From: BP-133 sp040756995
Lineage (GTDB): Bacteria > Actinomycetota > Acidimicrobiia > IMCC26256 > BP-133
Assembly: GCA_040756995.1 (NCBI GenBank)
Contig: JBFLYK010000034.1
Span: 21,840-85,839 of the forward strand
Length of the DNA: 64,000 nucleotides
Reading direction: 5' to 3'
The position numbers were made by a program, and so were the translations under genes. The notes below the pieces were generated by a model. That model ran no database searches and had not been told where the DNA came from. It was given only the letters and a program-made list of their open reading frames with translations. Below are positions 1-7,897 of the stretch, in pieces. Each line of letters starts with the position of its first letter. Position 1 is the first letter of the stretch.

Positions 1-446
1 CAGCCCCGCCCGGTGATCGGCTGCATGTCGCGGGCGTGGACCGGTTCGCCGCACTGGTCGCACACCATGCGGGGCTTGCTGTGGTGCCCGCAGCCCTTGT
101 GGATGAGCTCCATCGGCGGGGCGTCGGCCACGCCGGCCCACTTGTCGCCCCACTGCATGAGTGAGACGAGGACGGGGTGCAGCTCGAGCCCCTTGTCGGT
201 CAGGCGGTACTCGTAGCGCTCGGGGCGCTCCTGGTAGAGGCGGCGCTCGAGGATCCCGTGGCTCACCAGCGTCTGGAGTCGGGCGGTGAGGACGTTGCGG
301 GCGATACCGAGGCGGCGCTGGAAGTCCTCGAAGCGACGGACGCCGAGGAAGGCGTCCCGCAGGACGAGAAACGTCCACCACTCCCCCACGATCTCGAGGG
401 CCCCGGCCACCGAACAGTTCATCCCGGCGAAGCTCGTGCGACGCAT
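1..446 (-). CDS. HxlR-family transcriptional regulator (C-terminus cut by window edge)
   Basis: Winged-helix regulator of the HxlR type, reading out of the window at base 1, so the end of the protein is missing. The 148 visible residues open MRRTSFAGMNCSVAGALE, with the family-typical Cys near residue 11, followed by helix-turn-helix and wing (about 20-100: GEWWTFLVLRDAF, RNVLTARLQTLV, YEYRLTDKG). After residue 120 a Cys/His-rich tail (KGCGHHSKP, CDQCGEPVH) looks like a small zinc ribbon. It is divergent from the thioesterase gene at 500 and only 53 bases away, so it probably controls that promoter and itself. The ATG at 446 lies inside a 14-bp palindrome (440-453). Some HxlR proteins sense quinones or aldehydes through the N-terminal Cys; the effector here is unknown. 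Confidence 0.85.
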   Translation of the reverse strand, partial: MRRTSFAGMNCSVAGALEIVGEWWTFLVLRDAFLGVRRFEDFQRRLGIARNVLTARLQTLVSHGILERRLYQERPERYEYRLTDKGLELHPVLVSLMQWGDKWAGVADAPPMELIHKGCGHHSKPRMVCDQCGEPVHARDMQPITGRG

Positions 447-499
447 ATGCGTCATCTTAGTGCGTTGCATGAAGCAATGGAGTGGCTATACTCCGTTGC
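440..499 (+). promoter_or_regulatory. Divergent promoter with dyads, probable HxlR operator; leaderless start for the thioesterase
   Basis: A -35-like TTGCAT (465-470) and a -10 TATACT (487-492) are separated by 16 bases, and the ATG of the thioesterase follows the -10 box by 7 bases, which fits a leaderless transcript. Dyads overlap this promoter: TTGC-N5-GCAA (465-477) and GGAGT-N6-ACTCC (479-494). A perfect 14-bp palindrome GACGCATATGCGTC (440-453) covers the start codon of the HxlR gene. Repressor binding here would block the plus promoter directly. Confidence 0.55.
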
Positions 500-958
500 A
501 TGACACAACTCACGTCTCCGGCTTCGGCTTCGGCGGCCGCCACCGCCTCCGAGTTCGAGGAACTGGGGCGGGAACTCCTGCCCGGGGTCCTCGGCATCGA
601 GTTCGACTCGGTTGAGGCCGGGCTCGTACGGAGCCGCCTGGCCGTGGAGCGCAAGCACATGGCCCCCAACGGCTTCCTGCACGCCGCCTCGGTCATCGCG
701 CTGGCCGACACGTCCTGCGGCTACGGCTGCGCCGCCTCTCTACCCCGCGGCGCGTCCGGATTCACCACCATCGAGCTCAAGTCGAACTTCATGGGGACGG
801 CGAAGGCCGGTGACGAGCTGAGCTGTCGGGCCTGGCTGGTGCACGGCGGGCGCAGCACGCAGGTCTGGGACGCCGAGGTGACCGACGGGACCGGCCGGAC
901 ACTGGCCCTCTTCCGGTGCACCCAGATGGTGCTCTATCCCAAAGCGGCCGCGGCATGA
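500..958 (+). CDS. PaaI-family hotdog thioesterase
   Basis: Predicted cytosolic acyl-CoA thioesterase of 152 residues, normal for the PaaI/YdiI hotdog family. The segment HMAPNGFLHAASVIALADT (about residues 53-71) matches the family active-site helix, and FTTIELKSNFMGTAKAGD is the following strand that carries the conserved substrate-facing turn. The ATG at 500 is chosen because a TATACT box ends 7 bases before it; an in-frame ATG at 482 lies upstream of that box and would fall outside the transcript. Its stop overlaps the ATG of the next gene (ATGA), so the two are probably co-translated. Members hydrolyse aromatic or medium-chain acyl-CoA; the substrate cannot be told here. Confidence 0.85.
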   Translation: MTQLTSPASASAAATASEFEELGRELLPGVLGIEFDSVEAGLVRSRLAVERKHMAPNGFLHAASVIALADTSCGYGCAASLPRGASGFTTIELKSNFMGTAKAGDELSCRAWLVHGGRSTQVWDAEVTDGTGRTLALFRCTQMVLYPKAAAA

Positions 959-1644
959 GACGCCTCGACCCCTGGACCGAGGGCCCGCTCCTGCCCCCCG
1001 GCTGGCGGCCCGACCGGGAACCGAGGAACGACGGCGAGGACCATCACTGGGTCGTCGTCGACCCGGCCGGCCGGCTGCGGCTGGCCGACGGGACCGACAT
1101 CGCCCTCCGGCCCCTCGGAACGGGCGACGGCGCCCTGCTGGCGGCGGGGTTCGAGCGGCTGTCGAGCCGCAGCCGGTACCGGCGCTTCTTCTCCCCCGTC
1201 CCGAAGCTGACCGACTCGATGCTGGCCTTCCTCACGTCGGTGGACGGGTTCAACCACCGGGCCTGGGGCGCGGTGATCGACGAGCCGGGTGGGCCGGTGG
1301 GCGCCGGCATCGTCCGCTGGGTCCGCAGCCGGAAGGACCCGGCGGTGGCCGAAATGGCCGTGACGGTCATCGACGACTACCAGGGGCGGGGGTTGGGCGG
1401 GCTGCTGCTCGACGTCGCCGTCCTCGATGCCTTCGCCCAGGGGGTCGAGCGGTTCGAAGGGCTCGTGTTGGGCGAGAACATCTCCTCCCGGCGGATGCTG
1501 GCCCGGGGCGGCGCCACGCTGCGGCCCGACGGCGGCGGAGTCCTGGCTTTCACCCTCGCCCTGCGACCCCGGGTCGAGCGGCTGCGCAGCTCCCCGCTGC
1601 CCATGATCGTCGCCAGGCCGAATGTGCCGGCGACGCGAAAATAG
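955..1644 (+). CDS. GNAT-family N-acetyltransferase
   Basis: A 229-residue protein with one GNAT domain in its C-terminal two thirds. The acetyl-CoA pyrophosphate loop is visible as DDYQGRGLGG (about residues 141-150), followed by the helix LLLDVAVLDAF. The N-terminal 50 residues have no recognisable domain. The start is the ATG that overlaps the stop of the thioesterase (ATGA at 955-958), which implies translational coupling and a shared operon under the promoter at 487. An in-frame ATG at 916 lies well inside the upstream gene and is less likely. The arrangement RRFFSPVPKLTD before the domain resembles the GNAT units found alone or fused to acyl-CoA synthetases in actinobacteria; substrate unknown. 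Confidence 0.8.
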   Translation: MRRLDPWTEGPLLPPGWRPDREPRNDGEDHHWVVVDPAGRLRLADGTDIALRPLGTGDGALLAAGFERLSSRSRYRRFFSPVPKLTDSMLAFLTSVDGFNHRAWGAVIDEPGGPVGAGIVRWVRSRKDPAVAEMAVTVIDDYQGRGLGGLLLDVAVLDAFAQGVERFEGLVLGENISSRRMLARGGATLRPDGGGVLAFTLALRPRVERLRSSPLPMIVARPNVPATRK

Positions 1645-1726
1645 TTAGCGGCTGATCCTCAAGTACCGGGCGGTTTGGTCCGATCACCCTGATCGAGGCT
1701 ATCCACACGTCTGGGAGGACACTGCA

Positions 1727-1912
1727 ATGGCCGACAACGAGCTCCTCACGCCTAGCGAGGTTGCCGTGATGTTCAAGGTCAACCCCAAGACCGTCACGCG
1801 CTGGGCGCGTGCGGGCAAGATCTCGGCCGTCCGTACCCTCGGTGGCCACCGCCGGTTCCGGGCGTCGGAAATCCGCCGCTTCCTGGCTCAGGTCGAGGAA
1901 CTCGGCGCCTAG
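1727..1912 (+). CDS. bldC: BldC-type MerR-like DNA-binding protein
   Basis: A 61-residue protein that consists of a single winged helix-turn-helix of the MerR/BldC kind. The core LLTPSEVAVMFKVNPKTVTR and RTLGGHRRFRASEI is very close to Streptomyces BldC, which binds DNA head-to-tail on direct repeats and controls development and many other genes. It has no effector domain. The gene stands alone, preceded by GGGAGGACACTGCA that supplies a ribosome binding site, and followed by a strong hairpin. A second homologue lies at 36361-36558 in this window, so the two may divide or share targets. Assignment to the family is firm; which copy is the BldC orthologue is not decided. Confidence 0.9.
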   Translation: MADNELLTPSEVAVMFKVNPKTVTRWARAGKISAVRTLGGHRRFRASEIRRFLAQVEELGA

Positions 1913-1920
1913 TTGGTCGC

Positions 1921-1942
1921 CCGGGGGGCATGTTCCCCCCGG
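1921..1942 (+). terminator. Hairpin terminator after the BldC gene
   Basis: CCGGGGGG and CCCCCCGG form a perfect 8-bp stem around a 6-base loop, 9 bases after the stop codon. No T-run follows, as is common in GC-rich actinobacteria. The remaining bases to 2196 contain an 87-codon open frame of poor codon quality and nothing else I recognise. Confidence 0.6.
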
Positions 1943-2196
1943 ACTCCAATCGATACGAATCGTCTAACGGGCCCCCGGCGCCCGACGCGACCGGGCCACC
2001 CGGCGGACGAGAAACCGCAGTGACGGTTGCATCGGTCGCCCGGGTTGCACCGGACGCGCCGAAGGCGGTCGACGGTTCGCTTGCGTCGTTTCTCCCACGG
2101 TTGCCGATTCTGCCCCATGTGGGCCTCGACGGCGAGTGGGACGAACCGCTCAAATCGGGACAGAAGGGGCAGTTCGGTCTCGAGGTGGTTTAAGCG

Positions 2197-3654
2197 TCAA
2201 CGCCGGCACGACTTGTCTCCCCTTCCCCGGCACGGCTTCTCCGTCGTGCTTGTCGTGGCGCCCGGCGGTTCAGTCGTCGTGGTCGTCGACGGCCGGGAGG
2301 TCGTTGTCGTGGTCGGCGGTTGCGTCGTCGTGGTGCTGGTCGCCGTTGACGTCGTCGTGCCGCCCGGCGCTTCCGTGGTGGTCGTCGTCGACGGTTCGGA
2401 CGTCGTGGTGGTCGACGGCTTCAATGTCGTCGTCGTCGACGGCTTGGTCCCGGGCCTCCCTCCGGCGATCGTCGTCGACGCCTTTCCCGACCCGTCCGGC
2501 CCGACGCGGCCGACCCGCCCCGGGGACGTCGTGGGGCTCGTCCCGGCGCCGTCATCGGTCGGCGGGGTCGGCGGGGCCACCAGCTCGGCCGGCACCACCC
2601 CTCCGTCGGCCGGTGGGGCCGGCGCCGCGGCGCCGGTGCTTTCACCGTTGGCCGCCTGGCGGATGCGGTCCAGGAGCTCGACCCCCGACCAGTCCTCCAC
2701 TTCCAGCCGCCGCAGGCCGACCCGGTCGTGGGTCGGGTCGAGGAGCGGGACCGATTCCTGCTCGTCCTGGTGGAAGGCGACGAGGTACCGGGCGGAGATC
2801 TCCTCCCGCAGGATGTGGCGGATCTGCGGGTCGTTGGTGCGGTCGGCGCCGTAGGCACCGAAGGGATAGGCGAAGGCCACCGGCTTCCGGCCGAGGTGGT
2901 CCTCGATCGCCTCGTTGTTGTGGTCGAGGTCCTCCCGGATGCGGTCCCGGTACTCGGTCAGCGACTCCCCGGGCTGCAGGCTGGTGAGGACGGGCAGCCG
3001 TTGGCCGCCCTCGGCCGGCTCCTCGCGGTGGGCGTCGTGGGTGTGGGCCTGGATGTCCCAGCGACCGGAGCGGGCCGCCTTCCCGATGCGGTCCCAATCG
3101 GCGTAGTAGAGGTTCGGCCGGTCGGTGGCGCTGGTGATGAGGAACATCGTGGCCCTCATGCCGGCCTCGTCCAGCAGTGGATCGGCGAACATCATGGCGT
3201 CGGCCCGTCCGTCGTCGAAGGTGATGAGGACGGCGTTGTCGGGCAACGGCGCGCCGCCGGCGAAGGCCGCGGCGAGCTCGGCGGCGGTGACCGTCGCCAT
3301 GCCCGCCGCCCGCAGCGTGGCGAGGTGCTCGCCGAACCGCCCGGGCGACACGACGAAGCCGCCCTCGCCGTCGGAGTGCGACCCGACACCGTGGTACACG
3401 AGGGCCATGACCTTGCCCTGGTAGCGCGGCGCGGCGGCCGCCGCCTCCTGCGCCTGCTCCGGGGAGAGCTCGGGCAGTTGCGGCGGGGAGACGGCCGCGA
3501 TCAGGCGGTCCCGCAGGAGCCGGCCCTCCGGGGTGAAGAGGCCGTAGGCCAGGAACGGGATGACCGACAGGGGCAGCGCCACCAGACCGGCCACCATCTG
3601 CCGGAACTGCCGGTGGCGGGTCTGCCCCGCGGTGGGGGTGGCGGGGGCGCTCAT
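2197..3654 (-). CDS. Membrane-anchored polysaccharide deacetylase (NodB domain) with Thr-rich tail
   Basis: A 485-residue enzyme predicted to remove N-acetyl groups from a surface polysaccharide outside the membrane. An N-terminal hydrophobic stretch (about 20-42, MVAGLVALPLSVIPFLAYGL) should act as anchor. The NodB domain follows (about 85-340) with the metal and catalytic motifs TFDDG, QAHTHDAH and AYPFGAYG in the right order. From about residue 350 the chain becomes Pro/Ala/Gly-rich and then a low-complexity run of Thr blocks (STTTT, PTTTTT) ending in a basic CRGRGDKSCRR. It is the last gene of the operon; its ATG overlaps the stop of the glycosyltransferase (ATGA). Function as a modifier of the polymer made by that glycosyltransferase is inferred from context. 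Confidence 0.85.
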   Translation of the reverse strand: MSAPATPTAGQTRHRQFRQMVAGLVALPLSVIPFLAYGLFTPEGRLLRDRLIAAVSPPQLPELSPEQAQEAAAAAPRYQGKVMALVYHGVGSHSDGEGGFVVSPGRFGEHLATLRAAGMATVTAAELAAAFAGGAPLPDNAVLITFDDGRADAMMFADPLLDEAGMRATMFLITSATDRPNLYYADWDRIGKAARSGRWDIQAHTHDAHREEPAEGGQRLPVLTSLQPGESLTEYRDRIREDLDHNNEAIEDHLGRKPVAFAYPFGAYGADRTNDPQIRHILREEISARYLVAFHQDEQESVPLLDPTHDRVGLRRLEVEDWSGVELLDRIRQAANGESTGAAAPAPPADGGVVPAELVAPPTPPTDDGAGTSPTTSPGRVGRVGPDGSGKASTTIAGGRPGTKPSTTTTLKPSTTTTSEPSTTTTTEAPGGTTTSTATSTTTTQPPTTTTTSRPSTTTTTEPPGATTSTTEKPCRGRGDKSCRR

Positions 3655-5078
3655 CCCGCCACCCCCACGAGGTGCCGGACGTTGCCCGCAGCGGGAACGG
3701 GCTCGTCGGCAGGGGGCAGAACGGTCACCATCGACTGGTCGATCGGATGGTGGTCGACGGTGGAGGCCCGCGTCCCCCACCGGGTGTCGCGCATGGTGAC
3801 GATCGCCCAGTAGGTCTGGAAGACCAGGAAGGACATGTAGACGAGCACGAACGTCATGCCGTGGTGCCACACACCGTCCTGGCGCTTGAAGGCGTAGAAC
3901 AGTGAGTAGAGCAGCGCCATGGCGTAGGTGCCGATCAGGTAGAACCACACGGCCGAGAGGTTGCCCTGGACGACGCGGCCGGCCACGGCGTGGATGACCA
4001 CGAACGGCGCCAGGAACGGGAAGGTGATGGAGGCGTACGTGAAGATCGCCGCCACCGGGTTCTTCCGCCAGAAGCGGCGCACGACGTAGAGCGACTCCCG
4101 CAACCACGACTTCTTCCAGCGCAGCTGCTGGCGGAAGAACTTGCGCAACGTGGTGGGGACGACCGTGTCGGCCCGGGCCGACGCCTGGTACACCACCCGG
4201 TGCCGGGCCAGCACCCGGTTGGTGAGGGCCCGGTCGTCGCCGAAGGTGGCCGGCCGGCCGAGGAACGTCTGGAACTCCCAGGCCTCGAGGAGGGGCAGGA
4301 TCACCGACGTCCGGTAGGCGGCGCAACAGCCCGAGGCGCAGGTGACCGTGCCGGACAGCAGCGACTCCATGCCCTTGATGACCCGGAAGGCCGAGTAGTA
4401 CCTGACCTGCTGCATCTTGGTGATCCAGTTCACGTTGGCGTTGCGGACGTAGGCGTGACCCACCACCGCACCGACCCGATCGTCGACGAACGGCTGCACG
4501 ATGGCCGTGACCGCGTCGCGGTCGAGGTAGGAGTCGGAATCGACGAAGGTGAGGATCTCGCCGCTGGCCCGGCGGATCCCTTCCGCCATGGCGCCGCGCT
4601 TGCCGTAGTTGCGGCCGAGGTCGATGGCGCACACCTTCGGCCAGCGCCGCTTCGCCTCGAGAATTCGTTCCCATGTCCGGTCGGTGGATCCGTCGTTGAC
4701 GACGATCACCTCGAGCAGGTCCTCGGGGTAGTCGACGGCCAGGCAGGACTCGATGGTGCCGATGATCCCGTCCTCCTCGTTGAAGGCCGGGATGATCACC
4801 GACACGGTCGGCCGGAACTTGACGTCGGGAACGGTCCGGTAGAACAGGGCGCCGACGAAGCGCCCGACCACGTAGAGGCCGACGGCGATCGAGTACCCGG
4901 CGAACAGCGGCTCCTGGCTGAGCATGCTGATCGTCATGTCCTTGATCGTCCAGATGAAGGCGACGATGGCCACGGCGTAGGCCACGATCACGACCTGGAA
5001 GACGCGTCGCAGCCCCCGCAGCGCCAAACCGGGGCGCTGCTCGGAGGGCCGGGCCCGCCATTGCCCGTAGCTGCGCAT
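3651..5078 (-). CDS. Hyaluronan-synthase-like processive glycosyltransferase (GT2)
   Basis: A 475-residue polytopic family 2 glycosyltransferase that should polymerise a UDP-sugar on the cytosolic face and export the chain. Two N-terminal membrane helices (about 25-47 and 58-78) precede the catalytic domain with NDGSTD, the DSDS metal motif, GDDRALTNRV and QQLRW, then three or more C-terminal helices. The QQLRWKKSWLRES block and the GDDR motif are closer to HasA/NodC-type synthases than to cellulose synthases. Start is the ATG at 5078, which overlaps the stop of the dehydrogenase by one base (TGATG). With an upstream UDP-sugar dehydrogenase and a downstream deacetylase it forms a compact synthesis unit; the exact polymer is not predictable from sequence. 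Confidence 0.85.
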   Translation of the reverse strand: MRSYGQWRARPSEQRPGLALRGLRRVFQVVIVAYAVAIVAFIWTIKDMTISMLSQEPLFAGYSIAVGLYVVGRFVGALFYRTVPDVKFRPTVSVIIPAFNEEDGIIGTIESCLAVDYPEDLLEVIVVNDGSTDRTWERILEAKRRWPKVCAIDLGRNYGKRGAMAEGIRRASGEILTFVDSDSYLDRDAVTAIVQPFVDDRVGAVVGHAYVRNANVNWITKMQQVRYYSAFRVIKGMESLLSGTVTCASGCCAAYRTSVILPLLEAWEFQTFLGRPATFGDDRALTNRVLARHRVVYQASARADTVVPTTLRKFFRQQLRWKKSWLRESLYVVRRFWRKNPVAAIFTYASITFPFLAPFVVIHAVAGRVVQGNLSAVWFYLIGTYAMALLYSLFYAFKRQDGVWHHGMTFVLVYMSFLVFQTYWAIVTMRDTRWGTRASTVDHHPIDQSMVTVLPPADEPVPAAGNVRHLVGVAG

Positions 5079-6496
5079 CAGAGGAGCACCACGTGGTCGG
5101 CCCGGCGCTGTCGCGTGACTCCCGAGGCGTCGAAGACCAGGGGCGCGACGTCGACCACGGCGGCGTAGTCGATGCCGGGGTGGGCGGTCAGGATCACGAC
5201 GCAGTCGGCGTCGGCCAGGATCTGTTCCGACAGCGGCACCGAGCCCAGGCGGACCTCGTCGTCGCCGGGCCCGTCGACGACCACCGCCGGGACGAACGGG
5301 TCGTGGTAGACGCATTCGGCGCCCGCGGCGATCAGCCGCTGCAGCACGTTGAGCGCCGGCGACTCCCGGACGTCGTTGACGCCCGCCTTGTAGGTGAGGC
5401 CGAGGATCACAAGTCGTGAGCCCCGCAACGCCCGGCCCTCCCCGTTGAGCACGTCGCCGATGCGCGACACCACGTGGGACGGCATGCGGTTGTTGACCGC
5501 CCGGGCGTGTTCGATGAAGCCGATCCCGAAGCCGAGACGCTGCTCGACCCGCCACGACAGGTAGCTGGGATCGATGGCGATGCAGTGCCCGCCGACCCCG
5601 GGCCCCGGCCAGAACGGCATGTAGCCGAACGGTTTGGTCGCCGCCGCTTCGAGGGCCTCCCAGATGTCGACGCCCACGGCCGGGGCGATGGTGGCCAGCT
5701 CGTTGACGAGGGCGATGTTGACCTGGCGGAAGGTGTTCTCGATGAGCTTGGCCATCTCCGCCTGGCGGGGCGAGGAGGTCCGGACGACCTCGTCGACCAG
5801 CGTCCCGTAGAACAGAGCGGCGATCTCGGTGTCGATCGGCGTGACGCCGGCCACGATCTTCGGTACTTCCCGCAGGGTCCGTCCGTCGCCGGGGTTGATG
5901 CGTTCCGGCGAATAGGCCAGAGCGAAGTCGCGGCCGGCGACGAGGCCCGTCGCCTCCAGGATCGGCCGGACGACTTCCTCGGTGGTCCCGGGATACGTGG
6001 TCGATTCGAGGACCACCAGCTGGCCGGGCCGGAGGGCACGGGCGACGTCCTCCATGGCGGACCGGACGATCGACAGGTCGGGGGTGCCGTCGCGCAGCGG
6101 CGTCGGGACGGCCACGAGGATGACGTCGGCGGCCACAAGAAGGCAGGGGTCGCTGCTGAACTGGGCCCGGCCCTCCCAGGTGATCTCGTCGGTGCTCCAG
6201 GTCAGATCCTCCGGTCGGACGTCGACCACGGGCGATCGGCCGTGGCGCAGGGCCCGCACCTTTTCGATGTCGGAGTCGACGCCGATGAGCCGGAACCCTT
6301 CGGCGCCGGCCGCCACCAGGAGCGGTACGCCGACGTAGCCGAGCCCCACGACGGCGACCGTGGCAGTGCGATCGGCGATGGCCTCCGCCAGCGCGGCGAG
6401 TCCGAGGGGGACGGCGGTGGGGGCGAACCGGTGGGTGGTATGCCCCGGCCGTGGGCGTGACTCCTGGTGGACGGCAACGGTCGAGGTCGAAGTCAT
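5078..6496 (-). CDS. Nucleotide-sugar 6-dehydrogenase (UDP-HexNAc type)
   Basis: A 472-residue NAD-dependent dehydrogenase that oxidises C6 of a UDP-hexose or UDP-N-acetylhexosamine to the uronic acid. Visible are the Rossmann motif VVGLGYVGVPL (about 49-59), ESTTYPGTTEE, the substrate helix LIENTFRQVNIALVNE, the catalytic Cys in GPGVGGHCIAIDP, and the C-terminal domain with LTYKAGVNDVRESPAL. The last motif is typical of WecC/WbpA/TviB-type enzymes rather than of UDP-glucose dehydrogenases, so UDP-GlcNAc or UDP-ManNAc is the likelier substrate. It is the first gene of the exopolysaccharide operon and would feed acidic sugar to the synthase downstream. Residues 1-40 are an unusual extension. 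Confidence 0.85.
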   Translation of the reverse strand: MTSTSTVAVHQESRPRPGHTTHRFAPTAVPLGLAALAEAIADRTATVAVVGLGYVGVPLLVAAGAEGFRLIGVDSDIEKVRALRHGRSPVVDVRPEDLTWSTDEITWEGRAQFSSDPCLLVAADVILVAVPTPLRDGTPDLSIVRSAMEDVARALRPGQLVVLESTTYPGTTEEVVRPILEATGLVAGRDFALAYSPERINPGDGRTLREVPKIVAGVTPIDTEIAALFYGTLVDEVVRTSSPRQAEMAKLIENTFRQVNIALVNELATIAPAVGVDIWEALEAAATKPFGYMPFWPGPGVGGHCIAIDPSYLSWRVEQRLGFGIGFIEHARAVNNRMPSHVVSRIGDVLNGEGRALRGSRLVILGLTYKAGVNDVRESPALNVLQRLIAAGAECVYHDPFVPAVVVDGPGDDEVRLGSVPLSEQILADADCVVILTAHPGIDYAAVVDVAPLVFDASGVTRQRRADHVVLL

Positions 6497-6763
6497 GGCG
6501 CGCTCCCTCAGAGGCGAAAAGGGCGGGGATCACGACGGAAATTCGCCGGACGAGCAGCGGTAGGTGGTTCGATCCGCCTAAATGGCTGGCGTCGTGATGC
6601 GCCTACTTTTCGCGTATCGGGAGCTTTGGTAGCAACAAAATAGGTGTAAAGACCGCCCTAAAGCGGCCCCGCAGACACCCACAAATAGGACACACTGCGC
6701 GAGGGTGCTGCGGCGTTCCCGTAAGCGGATTCTCACGATCTCGGTGGGCAACCATCCGCCGGT
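6497..6763 (-). promoter_or_regulatory. Leader and promoter region of the exopolysaccharide operon
   Basis: This 267-base gap separates the operon start from the end of the hydrolase gene and is AT-richer than its surroundings around 6600-6660. It must hold the operon promoter and the terminator of the gene at 6764. I see no clear terminator stem and no match to the c-di-GMP-I riboswitch core. The exact promoter is not assigned. Confidence 0.3.
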
Positions 6764-7897
6764 TTATCGCCGTTCCAGCCGGGCCTGCAGGGCGCAGGCG
6801 ACCGTCGCCCACCCTTGGCTGGCCGGGTCGATCAGGTCGAAATGGCCGCCCCGCTCGAGCTCCATGACGGTGATCTCGTCGCCGGCCGCCCGGGCGGCCT
6901 CGGCGTAGGTCGTTGTCTGGGACAGGGGGACGACGGGGTCGTCGACGGCGTGCACCAGGAGCTGCGGGACGCCGATGGGCAGCTTGGCCCGGGGCGAGGC
7001 CTCGGCCAGGGCGACCTCGCGGTCACGGTCGTCGGCGCCGTCGAGTCCGGTGTCGAGGAGCCGGGCGACGGAGCCGCCGCCGGTGCGGGCGGCCATGGCC
7101 TCTTCCAGGTCGGCGATGGTGGCCAGCCCGACGACCACGGTGGGGTGGACCTCGCCTCGCCGGCCCCGGGCGGCGACCCACAGCGCCAGCTGGGCGCCGG
7201 CGGAGTGGCCGATGGCGGCGACCCGGCCGAGGTCGAGGTCGTAGACGGGAGCCAGGGCGACGAGATGGTCGGTGGCCCGGGCCGCATCCTGGCCGGTGGC
7301 CGGCCACCCGCCGCCGGCCCCCACCCGACGGTACTCGGCGTTCCAGGCGGCAATGCCCCGGCGGGCGAGGTCGAGGGCCAGCCCGTCCATCAGGTCCCGT
7401 TCCCAGGCGTGGTACCAGAACCCGCCGTGGAAGAGGACGGCCACCGGGTGGGGACCGGCGCCGGCCGGCAGCCAGAGGTCGCCCTCCTGACCGGGTTCGG
7501 GGCCGTAGGCCAGCGTGTCGGGACGCCGGCCCCGGCGGCGGGCGAGGTAGCGCAGGGCGTGGCGGGCGGTGTCTTCCCCCCGGCCGTAGATCACGCAGGC
7601 GCCGGCGGCAACGAGGCGGGTGGACTCGGGTTCGACACCGGCCTTGCGGAGGTTCCCGGGGTCGACGGCCACCACCGGCACGGGAGTGTCGGCCACGGCG
7701 GCGGCGAGTTCGGCGGCGTCGAATCCGTCGACGCCGGGAGCGATGACGACCCCGGCCAGGCCGGCGGGGAGGTTGCGGAGGACGGCGGCCGGGTCACCGG
7801 GGCGCACTTCCAGGTCGATGGCCAGCTCCGTCGCCCATCGCCGGAGCTGCGTCCCGTCGAGGCCGGGGCCGGAGACAGCCAGGATGCGGGCCGTCAT
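6764..7897 (-). CDS. Kynurenine-formamidase-like alpha/beta hydrolase fused to a vestigial dehydroquinase-like domain
   Basis: A 377-residue two-domain protein. Residues 130-377 are an alpha/beta hydrolase with oxyanion motif HGGFW (157-161), nucleophile Ser in GHSAGAQ (about 232), Asp in AVDDPVVP (about 319) and His in GGHFD (about 352); HGG-W with GHSAGA is typical of bacterial and yeast kynurenine formamidases. Residues 1-120 resemble a type II 3-dehydroquinase: GPGLDG, VVIAPG, PVPVVAVDPGNLRK and VAAGACVIYGRG lie in matching order, but the catalytic Arg/Tyr loop is absent. The ATG overlaps the stop of the acyl-CoA dehydrogenase gene (ATGA). Nearby anthranilate genes and a distant tryptophan dioxygenase support formylkynurenine as substrate, but a ring-product hydrolase is possible. 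Confidence 0.65.
   Translation of the reverse strand: MTARILAVSGPGLDGTQLRRWATELAIDLEVRPGDPAAVLRNLPAGLAGVVIAPGVDGFDAAELAAAVADTPVPVVAVDPGNLRKAGVEPESTRLVAAGACVIYGRGEDTARHALRYLARRRGRRPDTLAYGPEPGQEGDLWLPAGAGPHPVAVLFHGGFWYHAWERDLMDGLALDLARRGIAAWNAEYRRVGAGGGWPATGQDAARATDHLVALAPVYDLDLGRVAAIGHSAGAQLALWVAARGRRGEVHPTVVVGLATIADLEEAMAARTGGGSVARLLDTGLDGADDRDREVALAEASPRAKLPIGVPQLLVHAVDDPVVPLSQTTTYAEAARAAGDEITVMELERGGHFDLIDPASQGWATVACALQARLERR

Noticed and set aside
1930..2193. 87-codon open frame between the BldC gene and the deacetylase
   Set aside because: It starts inside the terminator stem, has no ribosome binding site and its third-position GC is clearly lower than that of neighbouring genes. Not listed as a gene.
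2027..3813. Long plus-strand frames opposite the deacetylase
   Set aside because: They are antisense to a gene with clear NodB motifs; Val-rich runs merely mirror the Thr-rich tail.
6497..6763. Possible riboswitch before the exopolysaccharide operon
   Set aside because: I compared the leader with the c-di-GMP-I core and saw no match; no other known element was recognised. A covariance-model scan would decide.
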